From JANWWM01 sp046719715 (GTDB taxonomy: Bacteria; Bacteroidota; Chlorobiia; Chlorobiales; Thermochlorobacteraceae): a stretch of DNA of 18,181 bases. The stretch spans positions 1-18,181 of the forward strand of contig JBDNCJ010000062.1 of the NCBI GenBank assembly GCA_046719715.1. The letters run 5' to 3'. The notes under the pieces are model-generated. The model searched no databases, was not told where the DNA came from, and worked only from the letters and a program-made list of their open reading frames with translations. Made by a program: the position numbers and the translations under genes. Below, one piece after another: positions 1 to 7,791 of this stretch. The stretch's first letter is position 1. Every line of letters begins with the position of its first letter.

Positions 1-58
1 GCATATCGTTTTTTGGATTAACTTGCGCACGCTAAGTTATTGTAACCACCTTCCGTTT

Positions 59-1432
59 ATGAAACAAATTCGACTGCTCTTCACGATTCTCTCTTTTCCC
101 GCGTTGCTCCTTGCACAAGCCGGTTCAACCAGCGATGCTTACCTCTTATATCAAGGGCTTGAAGGCGAAGTTCGCGGCGGCGGCGGCTTGGGTGTTACGA
201 CGTTCGGCAACGACGTCTTTTACACGCTCAATTTTTCGCCCGACCTCGCTTTCGGCAAAGTCGGCATTGGGCTTGATGTGAATTTGCGCATCAGCCAAAG
301 CGGACAGCTCCGCCAAGAAGATTGGAACGACGGCGTTTCGTCTTACTTGCGTCTCATTCGCTACGTGCGATACGGCAATAAGCGCGACAGCCTCTACATT
401 CGCGTCGGGCAGTTGGATTTCACACGGCTTGGGCACGGTTCAATCGTAAATCTTTATCGCAATAACGGCAGTTATGATGCGCGCCGTGTCGGCTTGGAGT
501 TCGATATGGATTTCGGAAACTACGGCTTTGAATCCATGGTCAGCGACCTTTCAAATTTCAACATCGTCGGCTTTCGCGCTTACAATCGTCCGCTGTTTTC
601 AACGGACATTCCGATTCTTTCCAAGTTGCAACTCGGCGCGAGTTATGTTGCGGATTTTAGCAATCAAGCCAATATCACACGCGGGGGCGGGTTTGTAGGC
701 GCGTCAAACGGTCGCGAATTGTTCATCGACTCGCTTGCTATTCGTCGCGGAAACTTGACCGTCGTCGGGCTTGACGCAGGTTTGCCGCTCTTGCGCACGC
801 CGGTTTTTGAACTCGATGCTTATATGGACTTTGCCAAAATCATCGGCTACGGTTCAGGCTTTGCCGCTGGCGTTATTGGCACGATTCCCAATGTCTTGGG
901 CGTCATCAACATCTCTTCGCGCTTGGAGCACCGCGTCGTCGGCGACCAATTTCAATTTGCTTACTTCGACGCACTCTACGAGCAAGACCGATTTGTGTCG
1001 TTTGAAAACGGACAAATCATCACGCGCGCCAACGAACTTGCCAATTTCAGCGCACCCGGCCCCGGCGTTTATGGCGATTTAGGCGGCGTCATTCTGGGCA
1101 AAGTCCGATTGTTTGGCAGTTATCAACGGCTTTATCGCACGCCACGCGGCGGACAGCTTCACTTGGGCGCACGCTTAACGGAACTCATTCCCTCTGTGCT
1201 CTTCCGCGCCGATTACTACAAGCGCGACATCGGCTTCGAGACCGACCTCTTCACGCTCGACGACCGAAGCCTTTCTATCGTCGAACTCGGCTACTTCCCG
1301 TATCCGTATTTGCTTCTCTCTATGATTTACCAATGGACTTACTTAGCCGTGCGAAACGACGCTGGAACCATCTTGCGTTATGAGCCTGTTCGCCGCGTCG
1401 AGCCGCGCGTTACATTTCAGTTCAATTTTTAA
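59..1432 (+). CDS. Putative outer-membrane beta-barrel protein with signal peptide
   Basis: A 457-residue protein of unrecognised family. The ATG at 59 is preferred over the in-frame TTG at 23 because it opens directly onto a signal peptide: MKQIR, a hydrophobic stretch to about residue 19, then a likely cleavage after LLLAQA. The mature part is rich in Gly, Tyr, Phe and Arg, with alternating polar and hydrophobic residues in many short strands, and ends in VTFQFNF. A terminal Phe is the usual C-terminal signature of Gram-negative outer-membrane barrels. No enzymatic motif is visible. It stops 12 bases before the nnr start, so the two may be co-transcribed, though no functional link is evident. 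Envelope location is well supported by these features; substrate or role is unknown. No Shine-Dalgarno sequence precedes the start, and the gene's promoter probably lies outside the window. Confidence 0.72.
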   Translation: MKQIRLLFTILSFPALLLAQAGSTSDAYLLYQGLEGEVRGGGGLGVTTFGNDVFYTLNFSPDLAFGKVGIGLDVNLRISQSGQLRQEDWNDGVSSYLRLIRYVRYGNKRDSLYIRVGQLDFTRLGHGSIVNLYRNNGSYDARRVGLEFDMDFGNYGFESMVSDLSNFNIVGFRAYNRPLFSTDIPILSKLQLGASYVADFSNQANITRGGGFVGASNGRELFIDSLAIRRGNLTVVGLDAGLPLLRTPVFELDAYMDFAKIIGYGSGFAAGVIGTIPNVLGVINISSRLEHRVVGDQFQFAYFDALYEQDRFVSFENGQIITRANELANFSAPGPGVYGDLGGVILGKVRLFGSYQRLYRTPRGGQLHLGARLTELIPSVLFRADYYKRDIGFETDLFTLDDRSLSIVELGYFPYPYLLLSMIYQWTYLAVRNDAGTILRYEPVRRVEPRVTFQFNF

Positions 1433-1444
1433 CTCTCATTTCAA

Positions 1445-3085
1445 ATGCTGCCGATTCTTACTGCACAAGAAATGCGCGAAGTCGATTACGATGCCGTCGT
1501 CAAACTTCGCATCACGGAAAGACAACTCATGGAACTTGCCGGAAAAGAATCGTGCAACATCTTGCTTGAAAAGTTTAGTTCTCTTGTTGGAAAATCTGTG
1601 CTCGTCTTGTGCGGCAAAGGCAACAACGGCGGCGACGGTATTGTGCTCGCCCGTCATCTCATCAATCACGGCGCACAAGTTGATTTAGCCTATCTGTGCA
1701 AAACGGATTTGCTCAAACAAGACGGTGCCGCCTCGCTGAAAATCCTCACCCAATATGTCGCTTATACCGATTCGTTCCGCATTTTTGAAGCCGACGAATT
1801 TCTGCCCGAAGTCATTTACAGCAAGCGCTACGACCTTATCATCGATGCGATTTTAGGCACAGGCTACAAGCGCACCGACCACCCCAAAGGCATCAAACGC
1901 CGCGAAGCCAATAATCCGTATTTGCCCAACATTTCAGAAGAACGGCTTTCCGAGCCTGAAAAGCAATCTTTTGAACTTGCAAGCGAATTGCGTCCGTCCC
2001 TCTCGCCGCTGATTCAAGAAGCCGTTTCGCTCATCAATTACAAAAAGCACCATGTCGGCGCGTATGTCGTTGCGCTGGATTCGCCAACCGGATTGGACAG
2101 CACGACGGGCGAAGCCGAATCGCCTTGCGTTGAAGCCGATTTAACAATTGCACTTGCGTTTTTGAAGTCAGGATTTTTCTTCGGAAAAGGTCGCGAGGTG
2201 TGCGGCGAAATTCGCGTAGCGGATATTTCCATTCCGCATTTTCTCGTCAAGCCCGACGCGATGAAGTTGGTTGATGAAGCCTTTGTCTCTGCGCACTTGC
2301 CCGTGCGTGCCAAGCAAAGTGCCAAGCACTTGAACGGAAAAGTTTTAATTGTTGCGGGCAATCAAAGCGAATCGGAGTCGATGATGGGTGCGCTTCTTTT
2401 ATCGTTACGCGGCGCGCTCAAATGCGGCGCGGGCTACCTCTGTGCCGCTGTTCCGCCTTCGGCGTTCAATCTTGTTCATAGTCTTGTTCCCGAAGCGATT
2501 TTAATTGCTCAAACAGAATCCAACATTCTTCAAAAAGCAGAGTGGGCAGACGCCATACTCATCGGCTGCGGACTGGGCAGAACACCTGAGCGACAAGCCT
2601 TCATCGCTAAACTGCTCACTTCGCCGCTTCTTGCAGAAAAGAAACTCGTCCTCGATGCCGATGCGCTCTACGCGATTGCGGAATTGGATTTGCTCTCGCA
2701 ACTTCGATTACCGCACGCCATTCTCACGCCGCACTTGGGCGAATTTTCTCGCTTGATTCAAACGCCAGTCCAAGCCATCGATGCCGACCGACTTTACTAC
2801 GCACAAGCCTTTGTCAAAGAATACGGTCTCGGATTGCTTCTCAAAGGCGCGCCGACGCTGATTGCTTCAAACAGCCATCGCTACCTTTCCAACACCGGCA
2901 CCGAAGCCCTCGCAACCGCTGGCACGGGCGACGTGCTCGCCGGCATGATTGTTTCACTTGCGGCACAAGGACTCTCGCTCGATGTTGCCGCCGCCGTTTC
3001 CGCCTATCTGCACGGCGTTGCTGGACGTAAAGCCAGCGAAACGATTCACAATCCTTCCGCCGGCGATGTTCTCGATGCACTCTGA
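1445..3085 (+). CDS. nnr: Bifunctional NAD(P)H-hydrate epimerase / ADP-dependent NAD(P)H-hydrate dehydratase
   Basis: Repairs damaged nicotinamide cofactors: the N-terminal YjeF_N domain epimerises R- and S-NAD(P)HX, and the C-terminal carbohydrate-kinase-like domain dehydrates S-NAD(P)HX back to NAD(P)H using ADP. Visible marks in the first domain are GKGNNGGDG at residues 58-66, DAILGTG at 134-140 and LDSPTGLD at 211-218. In the second domain they are LIVAGN near 301-306, DADAL at 404-408, LTPHLGEF at 427-434, LLLKGAPT at 464-471, and the nucleotide-binding TAGTGDVLAG at 491-500 with the conserved Asp at 496. At 546 residues it is somewhat longer than E. coli Nnr (about 515). The extra length lies mainly between DAILGTG and LDSPTG, where about 68 residues replace roughly 25-30. 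Both domains look intact. Translation of the next gene starts inside the last codons. Confidence 0.95.
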   Translation: MLPILTAQEMREVDYDAVVKLRITERQLMELAGKESCNILLEKFSSLVGKSVLVLCGKGNNGGDGIVLARHLINHGAQVDLAYLCKTDLLKQDGAASLKILTQYVAYTDSFRIFEADEFLPEVIYSKRYDLIIDAILGTGYKRTDHPKGIKRREANNPYLPNISEERLSEPEKQSFELASELRPSLSPLIQEAVSLINYKKHHVGAYVVALDSPTGLDSTTGEAESPCVEADLTIALAFLKSGFFFGKGREVCGEIRVADISIPHFLVKPDAMKLVDEAFVSAHLPVRAKQSAKHLNGKVLIVAGNQSESESMMGALLLSLRGALKCGAGYLCAAVPPSAFNLVHSLVPEAILIAQTESNILQKAEWADAILIGCGLGRTPERQAFIAKLLTSPLLAEKKLVLDADALYAIAELDLLSQLRLPHAILTPHLGEFSRLIQTPVQAIDADRLYYAQAFVKEYGLGLLLKGAPTLIASNSHRYLSNTGTEALATAGTGDVLAGMIVSLAAQGLSLDVAAAVSAYLHGVAGRKASETIHNPSAGDVLDAL

Positions 3086-3560
3086 TACGATTCAAAGGCT
3101 TCTGCCGCGTTTTGCGGTTGCTGGCGTGATGCTGATACTTCTCGCGTTTGCAATACTTGCTCCTTACGAAGCCTCGCACGGAAACCCGACCAATTACACG
3201 AACTATTACGCGCTTTTTCGCGGCATTTGTCATCAAAAAGCCCATCGCTGTTTTGAGCTCTTCGGATTTCCAATGGCAGTTTGCGCTCGTTGCACGCTGA
3301 TTTACTTCGGAATTGCCATCGGCGCGCTTTTTCTGCCTACGTTTAATTCAGATAATCGGCGTAGATACTTGATTTTATTGGGAATTTCGAGCGGACTTGT
3401 CGGAATTGACGTCGTTTGCGGTTATTTACACCTTTATCACAATGTCTTTGCGACGCGCATCGTTACAGGGTTTTTGGTGGGATTGCCGCTTGGCGCGATG
3501 AGCACAGCGGCGGTGCAGGATTTGTTGAAGAAAAAACCTACGTCTTCAACAGCGATTTGA
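3075..3560 (+). CDS. DUF2085 family small membrane protein
   Basis: A 161-residue protein of unknown function from ATG 3075; an in-frame ATG at 3066 would add three residues and cannot be excluded. It has a hydrophobic segment near the N-terminus (about residues 12-30), then a motif region GICHQKAHRCFELF followed by MAVCARCTLIYFG, and further hydrophobic segments (ILLGISSGLVGIDVVCGYL and IVTGFLVGLPLGAM). The CHQ...R.F and C.RC pattern followed by membrane helices is what I recall for DUF2085. The four Cys suggest metal binding or a disulfide, but that is inference. It overlaps the end of nnr by 11 bases, which suggests coupled translation. Its own 3' end overlaps the BFD-like gene on the opposite strand by 23 bases. 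Confidence 0.8.
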   Translation: MHSDTIQRLLPRFAVAGVMLILLAFAILAPYEASHGNPTNYTNYYALFRGICHQKAHRCFELFGFPMAVCARCTLIYFGIAIGALFLPTFNSDNRRRYLILLGISSGLVGIDVVCGYLHLYHNVFATRIVTGFLVGLPLGAMSTAAVQDLLKKKPTSSTAI

Positions 3561-3759
3561 CTTCTTGCGCATTCGGTATGTAGGGGAACATTGTCTTTCC
3601 CGTCTCAATCATTTTTTGCACATATGGAACGCACATTTTGCACTTTTCTCCGAACACGACTTCACATTTTAGTTCGTCAAATGTCGTTAGGTTTTTTGAC
3701 GCCATAATGCGCTTCAAGTCTTCAAACGATTGATTAAAACAGACGCAACGAGTTACCAC
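3538..3759 (-). CDS. BFD-like [2Fe-2S]-binding protein
   Basis: A 73-residue protein. The cysteines are C5-x-C7, then 32 residues, then C40-x2-C43, which is the spacing of the bacterioferritin-associated ferredoxin (BFD) [2Fe-2S] domain; E. coli Bfd has CxC-x31-CxxC. A Gly-Glu-Lys precedes the last pair (GEKCKMC), as is usual. A fifth Cys at 32 is not part of the pattern. Family members either help release iron from bacterioferritin or form electron-transfer domains; no bacterioferritin gene lies in this window, so the partner is unknown. The start is a GTG at 3759: the same frame has no ATG upstream before a TAA at about 3787. It lies 36 bases downstream of a secreted-protein gene on the same strand, so the two may share a transcript. 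Confidence 0.8.
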   Translation of the reverse strand: MVTRCVCFNQSFEDLKRIMASKNLTTFDELKCEVVFGEKCKMCVPYVQKMIETGKTMFPYIPNAQEVKSLLKT

Positions 3760-3795
3760 AAAAATGCAAGTTGACAGAGTTGAGCGTTAAGATGA

Positions 3796-4575
3796 TTAAA
3801 ACAACCGAATCCCCGTTGTGAAGAAGATACCAAACGCACTTGCGTTGTTGAGCATCATGTATCGCGCATCAAGACCGAAGGTTAAGCCGCGCACGATGTT
3901 CAGATTATCAAATCGGTAGTAAAGCACGTTGCCCGCCGTTCCAAACAGGTTCAAGCCTGATTGCGGAAGCGCGGTCGCATTGCGATTTTGAGAGCCGAAG
4001 GGACGCATGTCTTCTTCAAAGAAGCCCACGTCTGCAAATCCAAGTGCAAGATACGGGCGATTGTAGAAGGTCATTCCGAGCAGTTTGAAGTCGGTTTCGT
4101 ATCCGATTTCAAATGTTCCTGATTGTATGAGCGCGCTCATCGCCGAAGAGTTTGCGCTGAATGCGGGCGATTGCGGATTGATGAAGGTTGGACCGAAACT
4201 AATTTGGTAAGAGCCGCCGAAATACAATCCGTTTTCAAAGATGTAGCCAATGCGCGGCGCGGCACTGACGCCGAAGAACGCCCCAAATCCGTAGCCTGTG
4301 GCTTGCATGAACGTAAATCCAGAACGCCGTCCCGTTCCCGAACCGCGCAGAAATGTCGGTGCGGATTGCTCGCGCGATTCAAGTTGTGAATTTGTAGAAG
4401 TGTTGATGCTGGTGCTTGATGGGTTTCGCTCGCCTTGTAAGAGTTGGGGCGCGGCGGAGTTTGTAGCCGATTCCGTTGGCGTTTTTCGTAGCGTCTTTCC
4501 TCCGAATATATCGGCTTGTGCAAAGAGCGTCGTCGCAGAGAGAAATGCGATTCCGACAAGAATTAACTTTTTCAT
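3796..4575 (-). CDS. Putative secreted / outer-membrane protein
   Basis: A 259-residue protein, family not recognised. The start at 4575 is fixed by a strong Shine-Dalgarno (AAAGGAG, seven bases upstream) and by the signal peptide it opens: MKKLILVGIAFLSATTLFAQA. After cleavage comes a polar, Ser/Thr/Asn/Gln-rich linker of about 65 residues with no obvious fold. From about residue 80 the sequence has Gly- and aromatic-rich alternating strands (TGYGFGAFFGVSAAPRIGYIF, then GLYFGGSYQISFG) and ends FFTTGIRLF with a terminal Phe. That suggests a small eight-strand-type outer-membrane barrel preceded by a flexible periplasmic segment, which is inference. The gene is divergent from the ABC ATPase gene across 67 bases. 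Its ribosome binding site is unlike every neighbour in the window and implies high or differently regulated translation. Confidence 0.7.
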   Translation of the reverse strand: MKKLILVGIAFLSATTLFAQADIFGGKTLRKTPTESATNSAAPQLLQGERNPSSTSINTSTNSQLESREQSAPTFLRGSGTGRRSGFTFMQATGYGFGAFFGVSAAPRIGYIFENGLYFGGSYQISFGPTFINPQSPAFSANSSAMSALIQSGTFEIGYETDFKLLGMTFYNRPYLALGFADVGFFEEDMRPFGSQNRNATALPQSGLNLFGTAGNVLYYRFDNLNIVRGLTFGLDARYMMLNNASAFGIFFTTGIRLF

Positions 4576-4582
4576 TCTACTA

Positions 4583-4589
4583 CTCCTTT
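4583..4589 (-). promoter_or_regulatory. Strong Shine-Dalgarno for the secreted protein gene
   Basis: Read on the minus strand the sequence is AAAGGAG, seven bases before the ATG at 4575. It decides the start codon over upstream in-frame ATG at 4614. It is the only convincing Shine-Dalgarno sequence I see before any gene in this window. Confidence 0.8.
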
Positions 4590-4642
4590 CAAAAAATTTC
4601 GTTAAGATACGCACATCAAGAGATAAGTTTCAATCCAAATTC

Positions 4643-5287
4643 ATGCCACTGCTTCAAGCCGACGCGCTCAGAAAAACTTACGACCGCAAAATCATTTTTC
4701 AGAATGTTTCGCTTACGCTTGCACCGTCGGAGTGGTTGGCGATTACGGGGGCAAATGGGAGCGGCAAATCCACTTTGTTGAAAATTCTCGCCGCGCAAGC
4801 GACCGCCACTTCTGGCACGGTGCGCTATATGCTCGACGGCGCGACACTGACAACAGAGCAAGCGCGCCTGCATATTGGATTTGTCTCGCCTTACCTCAAC
4901 TTTTACGACGAACTTTCAGGACTTGAAAATGTCTTATTTGCATTACGCGCAAAGGGCATGAGCGTTTCCAAACGTGAACTTGATGCACTTTTTGATTACT
5001 TTCATTTGTCGGAGGCGAAATCGAAGCGCGTCAAAGCCTATTCTTCGGGAATGATTCAACGCTTGCGCTTCATTCAAGCCTTTGCATCAAAACCGACATT
5101 TCTTTTCCTTGATGAGCCGACGGCAACGCTCGACGACGATGGAAAATTATTATTTTGGAATAAACTCAATCAACTTATCTCGCAAACCGTTATCGTGATT
5201 GCAAGCAACGACCACGATGAAATCGCTCACTGCACAAACACGCTTTGTATTGAAGCATTCAAACCCGCAAAAAAAACTCTTTTCTGA
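4643..5287 (+). CDS. ABC transporter ATP-binding protein, CcmA-like
   Basis: A 214-residue stand-alone nucleotide-binding subunit. Walker A is GANGSGKST (residues 36-44), the signature is the weak form YSSGMIQ (133-139, instead of LSGGQ), Walker B is FLFLDEP with catalytic Glu158, and the H-loop His is His191 in SNDHDE. At the Q-loop, FVSPYLNFYDELS (about 80-92), there is no Gln at the expected place. Length and overall pattern fit the small CcmA-type ATPases linked to haem export for cytochrome c maturation, but no CcmB/CcmC permease or other cytochrome c gene lies nearby, so the substrate is uncertain. The ATG at 4643 is chosen because the fold begins there; the open frame continues upstream but overlaps the divergent gene. 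It is followed after 62 bases by rnr in the same direction. Confidence 0.85.
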   Translation: MPLLQADALRKTYDRKIIFQNVSLTLAPSEWLAITGANGSGKSTLLKILAAQATATSGTVRYMLDGATLTTEQARLHIGFVSPYLNFYDELSGLENVLFALRAKGMSVSKRELDALFDYFHLSEAKSKRVKAYSSGMIQRLRFIQAFASKPTFLFLDEPTATLDDDGKLLFWNKLNQLISQTVIVIASNDHDEIAHCTNTLCIEAFKPAKKTLF

Positions 5288-5349
5288 AACCGCCGTGTTC
5301 ATGCTTATTCATACTCCGATAACTTTTCTTCCCGTTCAATCAACCAGCC

Positions 5350-7749
5350 ATGTCTAAAAAGCACCAACATCGGAAAAATCACCATCGAGGCTCGAAGCGT
5401 AGACGCGACTTTCCACGTCCCGACGATATGGAGCGCGTAACGGAGTTTTTAATTCGTCAAGGCGAAAAATCCGTCGCGGCTGAAATTCTCAACTTTCTTT
5501 CAGAAAACGAAGGTAGTCGCTACCGTTCTCGCGCATTAGCAAGCGCACTCGGCTACGAAAGCGACGACGACGTGCCTGGCTTTTGGTATGTTCTGCACCG
5601 CCTTCACGAAGCAGGAAGCGTAGATAAAGACAACGACCGCAACTACTTCGCGCCTTCCGCCGACACACCACCTTCTGAAATCATTGAGCGGCGCGTTCAA
5701 ACCGCTGTCTACCCGAAGCGCGACGCCGTTGAGCATTTCAAAGCCGAACAAAAAAAACCAAAATACGAACTCGGCAAATCCTACACCGGCAAACTGCGCA
5801 CGCACCCCAATGGTTTTGGTTTTGTTAGCGTTGAAGGCTACGACGACGATGTATTCATTTCAGCCGAACACATCAAGCAAGCCCTCGACGGCGATGTGGT
5901 TGCCATTCAAATTACCAACTCGCCTTACGACGACTCCAAGCCGCGCAACACTTGGTCGAAACGCTTTGAAGGCAAAATTATCGAGGTTGTCGAACGCACG
6001 CGCACCGAACTCGTCGGCACGCTCAAGCGCGCCAACCGCGCGTTCAAGTTCGTTCCCGATGAATCCAACATCTTGCCCGACATCACGATAAAACAAAAAG
6101 ATATTGGCAAGGCAAGCGAAGGCGATAAGGTCGTCATTCACAAACTCAAATTTGACTCCGACACGTCGCTCTCCGCAAAAGTCAAAGAGGTTCTTGGCAA
6201 AGCCGGAGACTCGCGCGCCGAAGTCGCCGCCATTGCGCGTTCACACGGCATTGACGCCACATTCCCGAAAGCCGTCGTTGAAGAAGCCAACCGCTTTTCT
6301 GAAAAAATTTCGAAGGAAGAATTGGCGTCGCGTCTCGATTTTCGCAAAAAAGTTGTTTTCACCATCGACCCCTTCGATGCAAAAGATTTTGACGACGCGC
6401 TCTCGATTGAACGCGCCGACAACGGCGATTTCATCGTCGGCGTCCACATTGCCGACGTGTCGCACTTCGTCCGCGAAGGTACCAAGCTTGATGAAGAGGC
6501 GCAGAAGCGTTCCACGTCGGTGTATCTCGTCGACCGTGTCATTCCCATGCTTCCCTCCAATCTTTCCGAAACCATTTGCAGTTTGAACCCGCACGTCGAC
6601 CGCCTCGCCTACTCCGTCATTTTCAGGCTCAACGAACTTGCCGAAGTCTTGGATTATCAAATCGCCAAAACGGTCATTCATTCGCACCGCCGATTCACTT
6701 ATGAAGAAGCGCAAACTATCATTGAAACTGGTGAAGGCGATTACTGCGAAGACATTCTGACGCTCAACCGCTTAGCCAAACACCTCACCAAAGCGCGTAT
6801 GAACAGCGGCGCGATTGATTTCGATACCGAAGAAGTCAAGTTCAAACTCGATGCCAATGGAAAGCCCATTCAAGTCATCAAAAAACTTCGGCTCGATAGC
6901 CATCGCTTGATTGAAGAGTTCATGCTTCTCGCCAATAAAACCGTCGCCAAGCACATCGCCACGCATTTTCAAACGGAAGACTTGCACTACCCGAGCATCT
7001 ATCGCGTTCACGATTCACCCTTGCCTGAAAAAATCAAACTGCTCTCAGAGTTCGTCAGAAAATTGGGGTTCAAGTTGGAATTGAAAAAAAACGCGCTCAA
7101 CAACGATACCGCTTCCTCGCACGCGCTTAAAAAGTTGCTTCAAGACGTCAAAGGTTCGCCTGCTGAAGCCATTGTTAATGAAATTGCTTTGCGCTCAATG
7201 GCAAAGGCGGTTTATTCCGACAAAAATATCGGGCACTACGGTTTGGCGTTTGATTACTACTTGCATTTTACTTCGCCCATTCGTCGCTATCCCGACCTTA
7301 TCACCCATCGCTTGCTCTATGAGTATGAAACCTTGCGCGAACAAAAGAAAAAAATGCGACAAACTCGGCTCAAAAAACTTTCAGCCGCGATTCCCGCAAT
7401 TTGCGACCACGCCAGCTCGCAGGAACGCATGGCAACGGAAGCCGAGCGCGATTCCATCAAACTCAAACAAGTCGAGTATATCTCCGAACACATCGGCAAC
7501 ATCTACGGCGGCGTCATTTCCGGCGTAACCGAATTCGGAATCTACGTGCGCATCGATGACCTGAATGTAGAAGGATTGGTTCACATCAAAAACATGCAAG
7601 ACGACTACTATGAATTTGACGAGCGCAGTTACGCCTTAATCGGCAAACGCACGCATCGTAAACTCCAACTCGGCAAGCGCGTCAAAATCAAAGTCCATAG
7701 TGTCGATACGCGTCGCCGCACGATTGATTTTCTTTTGGTGAATGGCTAA
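5350..7749 (+). CDS. rnr: Ribonuclease R
   Basis: A 3'-to-5' exoribonuclease of the RNB (RNase II) family, degrading structured RNA in the cytoplasm. The 799 residues show: a basic N-terminal tail (MSKKHQHRKNHHRGSKRRR), a winged-helix domain at about 27-105, two cold-shock/OB domains at about 141-270, the RNB catalytic domain at about 325-650, and a C-terminal S1 RNA-binding domain at about 716-799. The metal-binding Asp cluster is D340, D346, D348 and D349 in TIDPFDAKDFDDAL, with the spacing of E. coli D272/D278/D280/D281. The late RNB motif FTSPIRRYPDLITHR starts at about 640. Length and domain order match RNase R rather than RNase II, which lacks the winged helix. All catalytic residues are present. 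The ATG at 5350 lacks a Shine-Dalgarno. The upstream gap of 62 bases contains nothing I recognise. Confidence 0.96.
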   Translation: MSKKHQHRKNHHRGSKRRRDFPRPDDMERVTEFLIRQGEKSVAAEILNFLSENEGSRYRSRALASALGYESDDDVPGFWYVLHRLHEAGSVDKDNDRNYFAPSADTPPSEIIERRVQTAVYPKRDAVEHFKAEQKKPKYELGKSYTGKLRTHPNGFGFVSVEGYDDDVFISAEHIKQALDGDVVAIQITNSPYDDSKPRNTWSKRFEGKIIEVVERTRTELVGTLKRANRAFKFVPDESNILPDITIKQKDIGKASEGDKVVIHKLKFDSDTSLSAKVKEVLGKAGDSRAEVAAIARSHGIDATFPKAVVEEANRFSEKISKEELASRLDFRKKVVFTIDPFDAKDFDDALSIERADNGDFIVGVHIADVSHFVREGTKLDEEAQKRSTSVYLVDRVIPMLPSNLSETICSLNPHVDRLAYSVIFRLNELAEVLDYQIAKTVIHSHRRFTYEEAQTIIETGEGDYCEDILTLNRLAKHLTKARMNSGAIDFDTEEVKFKLDANGKPIQVIKKLRLDSHRLIEEFMLLANKTVAKHIATHFQTEDLHYPSIYRVHDSPLPEKIKLLSEFVRKLGFKLELKKNALNNDTASSHALKKLLQDVKGSPAEAIVNEIALRSMAKAVYSDKNIGHYGLAFDYYLHFTSPIRRYPDLITHRLLYEYETLREQKKKMRQTRLKKLSAAIPAICDHASSQERMATEAERDSIKLKQVEYISEHIGNIYGGVISGVTEFGIYVRIDDLNVEGLVHIKNMQDDYYEFDERSYALIGKRTHRKLQLGKRVKIKVHSVDTRRRTIDFLLVNG

Positions 7750-7761
7750 ACAAAAAGCGGA

Positions 7762-7778
7762 TTGAAATGTTATTTCAA
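7762..7778. terminator. Short hairpin between convergent rnr and murQ
   Basis: TTGAAAT and ATTTCAA form a perfect 7-base stem with a 3-base loop, in the 42 bases between the two stop codons. It could end transcription from either side, but it is AT-rich, short and has no T-run, so support is weak. Confidence 0.35.
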
Positions 7779-7791
7779 GTTCTACATGATT

